32,561 bases of DNA from a virus: positions 1-32,561 of IMG/VR virus record IMGVR_UViG_3300009100_000032; one strand, given 5' to 3'. Every line of letters begins with the position of its first letter. Within the stretch, counting starts at the first letter, position 1. The notes beneath the pieces are model-generated. The model did not search any database. It was not told the DNA's origin and was given only the letters and a program-made list of their open reading frames with translations. Below are positions 14,019 to 21,200 of this stretch, in pieces. Position numbers and translations under genes: made by a program.

Positions 14019-14677
14019 ATAATGCTGCTAATCAACCGCACGAAGGCTTACTTCGCGGTTTACCCACTGTAACACTGACCGCCGAGGTTGAACTGGACCT
14101 CGCGCGCAAAGGCGACGAAGATTCTCGCAACGATCTGGCACTCCACAACATGCGCGAAGCATTTTTCTATGCCCTCGCGTGCGCGAAGACGCTGCCGCCC
14201 GATGAAGTTTACAGCCTGTGCTATAAAGCACTATCGGCGGCTGCACGCAACTTCGAGCCGGGCCGCACGTCGCGATTCTTCGCGTTTGCCAAACCCTACA
14301 TCCGGGGGGAAATCTATAGAACGTTTAAACGACTTACTCATGTGGTCACCAAAGCCGAGACGATGGAAATCCCGGTGGAAGCCGACGATGAGGACTTGGC
14401 GAGCGCCAACTTTGAAGCATTCCAAAAAGCGACCGCTGTCGCGCCCGATTTTGAATCGATACAGGCACGCGACGAGTGGGCGAGTATCAAACCGCTGCTC
14501 GCCGAGCTTACGGAGCGAGAGCGAATGGTGCTCCAGCTTTTTTACCAATCCGGTTTTAACTTTAGCCAGATTGGCAAGCTTTTGCACGTCTCCCGAGAAG
14601 CTATTAGAGTGACTCATGTCCACGCAATCAAGAAAGTTCGTTGCCAAGTCGCTCGAAAACCGGGACTGTTTAATTAG
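14015..14677 (+). CDS. Phage-encoded RNA polymerase sigma factor
   Basis: 220 residues. Residues about 30-106 resemble sigma region 2, with ARKGDEDSRNDLALHNMREA and the downstream FAFAKPYIRGEIYRTFKR (region 2.4-like, for -10 recognition). Residues 165-209 form region 4: LTERERMVLQLFYQSGFNFS then QIGKLLHVSREAIRVTHVHAIKKVR, a clear helix-turn-helix for -35 recognition. There is no region 1.1 and only a short linker. The expected role is to redirect host RNA polymerase to phage promoters, most likely for the minus-strand late operon. ATGA overlap with the helicase gene; the TAG stop directly abuts the ATG of the next gene, in frame. Confidence 0.9.
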   Translation: MNNAANQPHEGLLRGLPTVTLTAEVELDLARKGDEDSRNDLALHNMREAFFYALACAKTLPPDEVYSLCYKALSAAARNFEPGRTSRFFAFAKPYIRGEIYRTFKRLTHVVTKAETMEIPVEADDEDLASANFEAFQKATAVAPDFESIQARDEWASIKPLLAELTERERMVLQLFYQSGFNFSQIGKLLHVSREAIRVTHVHAIKKVRCQVARKPGLFN

Positions 14678-15220
14678 ATGAAAATCTTGGGTCTGGACCT
14701 CGCGACGAGCACGGGCTATGCATACAACGATGATCAGAACCAGTTTCACTGTGGTTCGTGGCTGCTGGCTACCGAAGCAGAACTTAAAGCGGCTCGCAAA
14801 CAACGTCTCAATCGCCGACTAGACCCTCGCGTGGTTCAACTTTTTAAATTGACTCAGGGCCTGCATACATTACATTGCTTCGACGTGATCGTATTTGAAG
14901 ACGTTGAATTTTCCAGCTACACTTTGCAGTGTCAACTCTGGGCCAGCTTTCGCGCCGCGATCTGGCTCGCTCCCATGGCGCACAAGCAGCCCGTTTTCGA
15001 AACCGTCCCCGTGCAGACGCTGAAAAAGTTTGCTACCGGCCACGGTGGAGCAACCAAAAGCATGATGGTCTCCGCGCTTGTCAAACAGGACTCTCGTTTC
15101 TCGCGTCACGTGGACCCCGAGATGGCAGTGTTCAACGGATGGCCAGTAAACGACGACGCCGTGGACGCCACGTGGCTCTGGAAATGGGCCAAGCTCCATT
15201 TAGGAAGAATGAAAGTATGA
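14678..15220 (+). CDS. RuvC-like Holliday junction endonuclease
   Basis: 180 residues of the RNase H-fold RuvC type. Acidic catalytic candidates are D7 in ILGLDLATSTGYA (3-15), E74 in IVFEDVEF (71-78) and D160 with D163 in NDDAVDATWLW (158-168). This is the normal D-E-D-D pattern. It would cut branched DNA made during phage replication and recombination before packaging. Its ATG follows the sigma factor TAG without a gap. The short LFK/HTLH region between the first two motifs is family-typical. It overlaps the next gene by the ATGA junction. Confidence 0.85.
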   Translation: MKILGLDLATSTGYAYNDDQNQFHCGSWLLATEAELKAARKQRLNRRLDPRVVQLFKLTQGLHTLHCFDVIVFEDVEFSSYTLQCQLWASFRAAIWLAPMAHKQPVFETVPVQTLKKFATGHGGATKSMMVSALVKQDSRFSRHVDPEMAVFNGWPVNDDAVDATWLWKWAKLHLGRMKV

Positions 15221-15957
15221 ACAAAACGATTCCCATACCGAGCCGGGAGCAGGTTACCAATCTGCAAGTCAGCACGATTCTCAGTTCCATTCAGACGCTG
15301 ATGCCGTTTTTCCATAGTAGTGATTGGAAAGATGGTGGCGTGATGGATGAATCGACTAAGTTTAGCGTGCAGACGACAATGATCAAGCTCTGCAATCGTT
15401 TGGATATGGTCATGGATGACAATGACCGCTGGAGCATGAAAAGCACCGGGGAACTGGAAAAACATTTGTCGAATCTTTACTCCGAGCACGCCCGGACGCT
15501 CAAACTGCAACAGCAACAGCTTTACTACCTGAACCGGCCCCACGTTCGGCACAGTCCTTCGCTCTACCGTCTGGTAGACGGTTCGTGGCTCGCCATTCTG
15601 GGCAACCTCGACGATATCAATAACGCCGTCGTAGGTGTCGGCGGCTCGCCTGCGCAAGCGCTCGAAGCATTCGACGACATGTTCAATGGCAAAATTCCCA
15701 CCCATCTTCAGCCGTGGATGGAAGTGCGGGAAGAAGCAATTAAAAATAATTTACAACCCCCAACAAAAGAGCAATATGACAAACAAAAGATGGACGACCG
15801 AAGAAGTCGCGGAACTGACAAAAATGAAGGCGGCGGGATACAGCCCGGAAACGATAGCGGCGGCTCTAGGCCGGACCAAGAAAGCGGTGGAGATCAAACT
15901 GGACCATCTCCCGACCCCAACAGCCCCTACAACTTCGACGGTCCTCCCGGCATCTGA
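15217..15957 (+). CDS. Hypothetical protein with overprinted acidic tail
   Basis: 246 residues from the ATG at 15217 (MNKTIPIPSREQV), preceded by AGGAAGAATGAAAGT, a weak Shine-Dalgarno-like run. Residues 1-185 look folded: a helical N-terminus, LEKHLSNLYSEHARTLKLQQ, then RLVDGSWLAILGNLDDINNA and a helical end with QPWMEVREEAIKNN. The rest (from about residue 187) is Gly/Ser/Asp/Pro-rich and shares 182 bp with the start of the next gene in another frame. I recognise no family. The tail may be an overprinted extension rather than part of the ancestral protein, or the gene may end later than it once did. Confidence 0.65.
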   Translation: MNKTIPIPSREQVTNLQVSTILSSIQTLMPFFHSSDWKDGGVMDESTKFSVQTTMIKLCNRLDMVMDDNDRWSMKSTGELEKHLSNLYSEHARTLKLQQQQLYYLNRPHVRHSPSLYRLVDGSWLAILGNLDDINNAVVGVGGSPAQALEAFDDMFNGKIPTHLQPWMEVREEAIKNNLQPPTKEQYDKQKMDDRRSRGTDKNEGGGIQPGNDSGGSRPDQESGGDQTGPSPDPNSPYNFDGPPGI

Positions 15958-17044
15958 AGTGGAGGACAAATCCCGCGTAGATTACTGGCGCAAACGCGCT
16001 GGTGAACTGGAGAAGGCCCTTGCCAAGGCCGAACAGTCTCAGACCGCCGTGGAAGTGTTGTGCGAGCACGTGTTGGAAATGGCTCCCAAGTCATACCAGC
16101 CGATGCCCAACGTGGTTCGCGACTGCGCAGTCCGAATCCCGACTTCGTCCCCGCAATCCGCTGTGGCACTTTTTTCGGACACGCACATCGGGGCAATCGT
16201 TCACAAAGAACAAACGCTGGGCCTTGGCCATTACAATTTCGAAATTTTTCTTCGGCGTCTAGCGCGCTTCGGTCGTTCGATTCGCAGCATTCTGAAAGAC
16301 CACACGACGACGCAGATTTCAGAGCTTGTCGTTCCGATTCTCGGCGACATGATCGATGGCGCACTGTCACACAGTGCCGAGTCGGGCCAGCCCAACACCA
16401 TCTTGGCTCAATTCTATGCTGGCGGGCACGCTATCGCACAATTCTTGCGCGATCTCAGCGATCTGGCACCGATGCGAGTCTACGGCTGCGTCGGCAATCA
16501 CACTCGCTGGCAGAATCAACATCGCATGCCGTCGAAAAATCGCAACAGCAACATGGACATGCTGCTCTATCTCTACGTGCAAGCCCTGACGCGTGACATT
16601 CCCAAAATTCAGTGGAACCTAAACTGGCAACCGTTCGCGGTGTTCGACGTTCAGGGTTACACGATGTATTGCGGCCACGGCGACAACCTCCGAGGCGGCG
16701 ACAAAGCGCTCGGCATCCCGGCGCACGCCATGGGACGAATGGTCAGCACAACGTCGCAACTATTCACGCGAGAGGACATGCCCGCTCCGCATTACTATTG
16801 CGTCGGTCACTTGCATCGACCCATTTCCGTCCCGCATTCGCGTGGCGAGGTGATCGTCAACGGTGCGTTCCCCGGCATCGACGGATTCGCACTCGGTGAG
16901 TATTTCAACTCGTCGTATCCGTCGCAAAAATTCTGGCTGATGCATCCGAAGTTTGGCCGCTCGGCCACTTACGATCTGCGGCTCGACATAGGCGACGAAA
17001 CGCCTCACGGCTACAACCTCCCGGAGGTATTCCCTTGTGCGTAA
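15776..17044 (+). CDS. Metallophosphoesterase with N-terminal Myb/HTH-like domain
   Basis: 422 residues. The start at ATG 15776 is chosen because RWTTEEVAELTKMKAAGYSP and LGRTKKAVEIKL (5-42) form a Myb/SANT-like three-helix DNA-binding unit. A Pro/Thr linker and a coiled-coil-like helix (68-100) follow. The calcineurin-like catalytic domain has SDTH (134-137), GDMID (190-194), GNHTR (240-244), CGHGD (299-303) and GHLH (344-347), all metal ligands in place. Family members are phosphodiesterases or nucleases such as Mre11/SbcD, or phosphatases. Here the DNA-binding domain suggests a DNA substrate, which is inference. The first 182 bp overlap the preceding gene in another frame. Confidence 0.85.
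   Translation: MTNKRWTTEEVAELTKMKAAGYSPETIAAALGRTKKAVEIKLDHLPTPTAPTTSTVLPASEVEDKSRVDYWRKRAGELEKALAKAEQSQTAVEVLCEHVLEMAPKSYQPMPNVVRDCAVRIPTSSPQSAVALFSDTHIGAIVHKEQTLGLGHYNFEIFLRRLARFGRSIRSILKDHTTTQISELVVPILGDMIDGALSHSAESGQPNTILAQFYAGGHAIAQFLRDLSDLAPMRVYGCVGNHTRWQNQHRMPSKNRNSNMDMLLYLYVQALTRDIPKIQWNLNWQPFAVFDVQGYTMYCGHGDNLRGGDKALGIPAHAMGRMVSTTSQLFTREDMPAPHYYCVGHLHRPISVPHSRGEVIVNGAFPGIDGFALGEYFNSSYPSQKFWLMHPKFGRSATYDLRLDIGDETPHGYNLPEVFPCA
17023..17027 (+). promoter_or_regulatory. Strong Shine-Dalgarno GGAGG before a GTG start
   Basis: GGAGG at 17023-17027, 9 nt before the GTG at 17037, is the clearest Shine-Dalgarno sequence in the window and decides this start, which lies inside the end of the metallophosphoesterase gene. 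Confidence 0.6.
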
Positions 17045-17279
17045 AGTTCGATTGCGTGAACGAAAACTTGGCCGAGAAGACGCGTGGGGCGTCTCGTGGT
17101 TCGAGCACAAATTAGTCGAAATCGATCCGCGACAGAATTCAAAGTCTAGGATGAACACCATCATCCACGAAGCGCTCCATCAGTCTGATGACAAAATGTC
17201 AGAAAGAAAAATTCGGCATGCGGCACGAATCATTACCGAATTGCTTTATGGCGACGGCTACCGTCGCATTATGAAGTAG
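17037..17279 (+). CDS. Small HExxH metalloprotein, 80 aa
   Basis: 80 residues from a GTG with a strong upstream GGAGG, overlapping the previous stop by 8 bp. The core is TIIHEALHQSDDKMSERKIR, holding a canonical HExxH zinc site (HEALH), followed by a helix AARIITELLYGDGYRRI. The order basic strand, WGVSWFEHKLVEIDP, HExxH and C-terminal helix matches small zincin-like proteins common in phages. It is near the minimum size for such a fold, and protease activity is not certain. It closes the plus-strand block and overlaps the minus-strand holin-like gene by 11 bp, tail to tail. Confidence 0.7.
   Translation: MRKVRLRERKLGREDAWGVSWFEHKLVEIDPRQNSKSRMNTIIHEALHQSDDKMSERKIRHAARIITELLYGDGYRRIMK
17251..17267. 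terminator. Hairpin at the convergent gene junction
   Basis: GCGACGG (17251-17257) and CCGTCGC (17261-17267) form a 7-bp stem with a 3-nt loop just inside the end of the plus-strand block, next to the convergent stops. There is no T-tract on either strand, so it is a weak candidate bidirectional terminator. Confidence 0.25.
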
Positions 17280-17499
17280 GCGTGGTCTCCACTGACTTCT
17301 CGCCGAAGCGTTGAACTGCCTTGGTGCCAGAAATTCCGAGGGTTAAAATTATCACCGACTCCGGCAAGGGCTGAATGGTTCTCGTTCGAATAGAGATGCC
17401 CGCCCATACCACAAACAGACCGAGGGTCCACGTTAAAAAAGCAAGCCGCATCGAACTCAAACCGCCCTCGTTGTCCTGCACGAATTCGTTGAGTTTCAT
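17269..17499 (-). CDS. Holin-like small membrane protein
   Basis: 76 residues on the minus strand. After DNEGGLSSMR there is a first hydrophobic segment (about 17-37, MRLAFLTWTLGLFVVWAGIS) and a second one near 47-60 (ESVIILTLGISG), followed by KAVQRFGEKS. The two-helix layout with a small acidic N-terminus and a VQRFGEK end resembles a class of small phage membrane proteins annotated as holins. It would sit in the inner membrane and time lysis. No endolysin is recognisable in the window. The ATG follows the upstream TAA without a gap. The identification is by layout, so other membrane roles remain possible. Confidence 0.55.
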   Translation of the reverse strand: MKLNEFVQDNEGGLSSMRLAFLTWTLGLFVVWAGISIRTRTIQPLPESVIILTLGISGTKAVQRFGEKSVETTPTS

Positions 17500-18114
17500 T
17501 TAAATAGCGGGCTTCATTATATTGTTGAGAATACGACCGGCACCGGGCTGGGGGCCAGAGGTAGGAGCGCCGGGAGAGATGTTTTTCAGACGGGCTGTGG
17601 TGAGCTTATTCTGCACGCTGGCAGGCGCGGGAGCCGGGCTGGGTGCTGGAGCAGGGACGTTCGCTGTCTTCGCGCCACCGGGCACCTGAGCGCTAAGGAC
17701 GGGGTTATTCTCGCCGGACATGGAGACCGCCTGATTAACCTCGTCGAACGCCGGAGCCACCTCCAAAAGACGGCCTTGCTTGTCGGCTTCGATCAAATCC
17801 TGACCGGCAATGTGAAGCTGGTTGAAAAGCACCCCCAAATCGCCCGCCATGCTGCGATAGAAACCGATACCGGCCCGCTGAATGGCGTCTTTATTGTCCT
17901 CGATGATCTTCGCCTCAGGACGCTGGGAAAATTCTTTGATCGGGGTGGACACGGCAGGGGGCTGGCCCGCAAAAAGCGCTTGCATGGCTGGAATCTGATT
18001 CAACTCGTCGGAAATGGCTCCGGCCTTGGGCTTAGGCGATTCTGCGCCCGGTTTGGGAGTCACTTCTGCTTCGACAGGGGCGGATTGCTTGGGTTCGACG
18101 ACGATTTCAGCCAT
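17500..18114 (-). CDS. Ala/Pro-rich protein, 204 aa, probably virion-associated
   Basis: 204 residues. The first 35 and last 60 residues are low-complexity Pro/Ala/Lys sequence (for example PAPAPSPAPAPA). The middle (about 35-130) is helical, with AMQALFAGQ and GFYRSMAGDLGVLFNQLHIA. I recognise no family. It lies between a 52-residue gene and the holin-like gene at the 3' end of the late operon, where virion or lysis-accessory proteins are usual. Its composition is similar to that of the 531-residue late protein at 24451-26046, which suggests a similar role, but the two were not aligned. Confidence 0.65.
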   Translation of the reverse strand: MAEIVVEPKQSAPVEAEVTPKPGAESPKPKAGAISDELNQIPAMQALFAGQPPAVSTPIKEFSQRPEAKIIEDNKDAIQRAGIGFYRSMAGDLGVLFNQLHIAGQDLIEADKQGRLLEVAPAFDEVNQAVSMSGENNPVLSAQVPGGAKTANVPAPAPSPAPAPASVQNKLTTARLKNISPGAPTSGPQPGAGRILNNIMKPAI

Positions 18115-18119
18115 ACTAA

Positions 18120-18278
18120 TTAGTCCCTCAAATTGCGTTTCTTGACAAGGTCATCGGCGTGCTTTTCCTCGGCGTCCAAGCGCTCTCGCACTTCATCCCA
18201 AAATTCTTGTTCTTGTGGGACCGTCAGTGCCAGTCTGGCCGCTGCAATTAGCTCTTTTTTGTTCTCAATATTTTTCAT
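18120..18278 (-). CDS. Small charged protein, 52 aa
   Basis: ATG at 18278 and TAA at 18120, minus strand. The ATG overlaps the stop of the giant gene in an ATGA junction, strong evidence for translation. The product begins MKNIENKKELIAAARLA and continues with QEQEFWDEVRERLDAEEKHA, then VKKRNLRD, a highly charged and probably single long helix that could form a coiled coil. It fills what otherwise looks like a 160-bp gap. No family is recognised; an assembly or chaperone role for the giant protein is only a guess from position. Confidence 0.6.
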   Translation of the reverse strand: MKNIENKKELIAAARLALTVPQEQEFWDEVRERLDAEEKHADDLVKKRNLRD

Positions 18279-21200
18279 TCGTTTGCTCCCGCTAAGGCAC
18301 GCGCTTTAGCCAGAAACTGCTCTCGGGCCTTTTGGCGTCGTGCATCTTTTTGTGCTTTCGACATAGGTAAATCTCGCTGAACTTGGGGCAAAGTCAAGTT
18401 ACTTTTTATGCGTTCTCGGACCTCGGGTAGGCGCTTCATCTGCTCACGAAAATCACCCAAATCCAGCCTACTCCATCCATTTTCGGCCCAAAGCTTTTTC
18501 TCTGCGAACCACATTGCTGCCTGAAGGGCCGAGGGCTTCATGCCCACCTGCGCGGCGGCGTGGCGAAACGCCTTTTGGGCGAAATCAAAATCCTTGTCCG
18601 TCACAGGGGCGATATTCTTGGGCATGATGCGCCAGCGTTCTTGACCTTCGTAGCCAATTCGCCGCATCGTCCGATCTGCCCACAGATCGATTGTTGCTTC
18701 ATCGCTCGCACCGATCAAGTTCTCGACGAAATTCAAAGTCTTCGGACCGCGCGCCTTGGTCAACCACTGCCGGGCAAAAACTTGGAGCACGGGCAGCGAG
18801 TGAATGCCGTAAAGGTTGCCGTTGGTTTGCCGGGGTTTCAGATCGTGCTTCTCAATCCAGTGCGCTAGAAACGAGGCAGGCGTCGGTCTCTTGGGCGGAT
18901 TGGGAATCCGGCCCGCCTGCCATTCTCTGTTATACCACGGTTTCCATCTGTCGGTCGCAATCATATCGAGACCCTGATTGAATTTCGAAATGACTTTTGC
19001 AAACCGTCCGGCTCGAAAACTCTCGATGGCGTCTACGGCGTAGCCGAAATTAGTTTCGACGCTGGTCTGAGGACTCGTAGCCGCGAGAAGTTCCGCCATG
19101 AGTTGTGCATCGGTCCCAAATTCTTTCTTAAGCAAGGGCGTAAACTCGCCATACCAGTCAGCCCCCGCTTTGAACACCGGGTCGTTCGAATTTTCTTTTG
19201 CCAGTTGCACGAGTCTATCCCCGAACGCTTTGACGGCGGCTTCTTCGGAACCAGCCTTTTTAAAAAGTGGAGAGCCGATAATGTCGGAGGCAATCATCTC
19301 GTTTCGGTCGCGAGGAACAATGGCTTCCGGGAAATGGTCCTCTAACGCCTTGGTAGACATTTCTGATAACTCTTTGTTGGTCAAAAATGCTTTGGGCGCT
19401 TTCTCGCCAAATAAATCTTCTTTACCTTTGGGCTGAAATTTAACCGCCTCACCGGCAAGCAGCGACGGCAGAGCCGCTTTGATTTGCTCAACTGTATTCA
19501 AGACGGTCTCACCTGTGCCCCCCGATTCTACGGTTTCGTTTTTTACCGCATCCCAGATCGACACCTGATTATTGTTACGCGCAAATTGTAGAGTGTTTTC
19601 GCGATGCTCTTGCGGCACAACGGCATTGATGTCAATGGATGCTTGGTCACCTTCTCCAAATTTGAAAACACCCGCGACCACATCGTCGCCAAGAAGTTCT
19701 TTGTAGGGTGCGATAGCCTCGCGAAAATTCTCTGGTGTCAAATCTTTGATCGGCACGTTCACACTCGCCAGCGTGACGATATCAGATTCACCGGACGGCT
19801 TCCACACGTCTCCGGTTTTAGTAAATGTTTGACCCGATGACTCGCCTTCCTGAATTTTTTCCAACTCGATGGTGAGAGGATGATACCGGCGCATCTGTTC
19901 AAACATATGACGGCCCGGACGCGCTCGTTGGCGTGCTTGTTCTTCTACGCGACGGCCCGCGTCACCCTCAGGTTGCAATTGCGCTTTGGAAACCGCCTTC
20001 TCAAACAGACGTTCAGACGCCTGACCAGTCTCACGCTTCTCACCGATATCACTGAACGGCAGCATGGCGGCTTTTTCTTTGTCGTCCAAAGTAAAAATAC
20101 TGACTTCGTTGTAGTCGTCGAGCTTCTCCAGTTTGTTGCCGCTCAACAGAGACACCCCGATGCGGTCAATGTTAGACGCGTTGGCGTCGATGAAATTGCG
20201 AACCGCCTCGCGCTGCCTCGGCCAGTCTTTAGTCCGGGCTTCAACCATAAGCATTCCGTTGCTGTAATCCCAACTCAAACGCACAAAGCCTTTGTTGATT
20301 GCGCCAATACGATTGTCTTGGGTCTCGTCGTCGGGAAGCTTATACTGCTTTCGCACTTCGGGATTCTCGTTGAGGTATTCGTGGTGCCACTGGCCCCCAA
20401 TATTCACGACTTTGCCGTTCGGCAACACCCACGCTTTACTGAAGCCAGCCTTCGCTGGTTTCATCTTCAGTTCTTTTTTGGGTTGTGGCTGCATCTGGAC
20501 CAAAGTGTCCCCTATTTCGGCCCCAGTGTCAACGGTATCTTTCATTGACCCCGTGTTCGTGGCGGCTTCGTATGCCTCTCGAAAAAATTGAATTTTGGAC
20601 CCAAAGGAAGCGGCGGCTTCCATCTTTTTAACATCCTTGCTGGCGATGGCGTCCCGCATTACCGTCTTGCCTTGTTCCTTCAACGCTTCGTGAATCATTA
20701 ACAGAGAATCCGGGTTATCGCTACGCAGACCAAGCTGTCGCGCGGCCTCTGTGAAGCCACCGGTCTTTGCCATAGACTGTGCCCACGTCGAGAATTCTTC
20801 GTCGCTTAACGCCAGCACTTCCTCGGCGCTCTTGGGCTGAAACCTTGCGTTCAGTTTGGGACCCATAAGCTGGCTGGTTTCAAGGCCGGGCCGATTCTGT
20901 TCATCCATCGCACCGGGCTTCGATTCCTGAGAAATTTGCTGCATCTCTTTCGCGCGCTCGAACGCTTCCTCGCGCGTCAAAAATTCACCGGGCGTGTTCG
21001 TAGTGAACCCATCGGCGAACGGACCCTTAGCGCCAACCGCACGCGCTTTTTCTTCTGCGGCACCATGCCAAAAGCCTTCCCAGACTTTGCCACGCTCATC
21101 TTTGATTGCTGCGGACTTGACGGCGCGCTCGCTTGATGACGGTTGAAAACCTGCTGAGAGAGTGAGGACGTTGCCGCGAAACTCGGGCAACTCACCAGCG

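Noticed and set aside
18137-18175. TTGACA on the plus strand near 18145
   Set aside because: No -10 box follows, and it would read against the late operon.
19880-20548. 222-codon plus-strand frame
   Set aside because: Antisense to the giant gene and with no motif or start signal.
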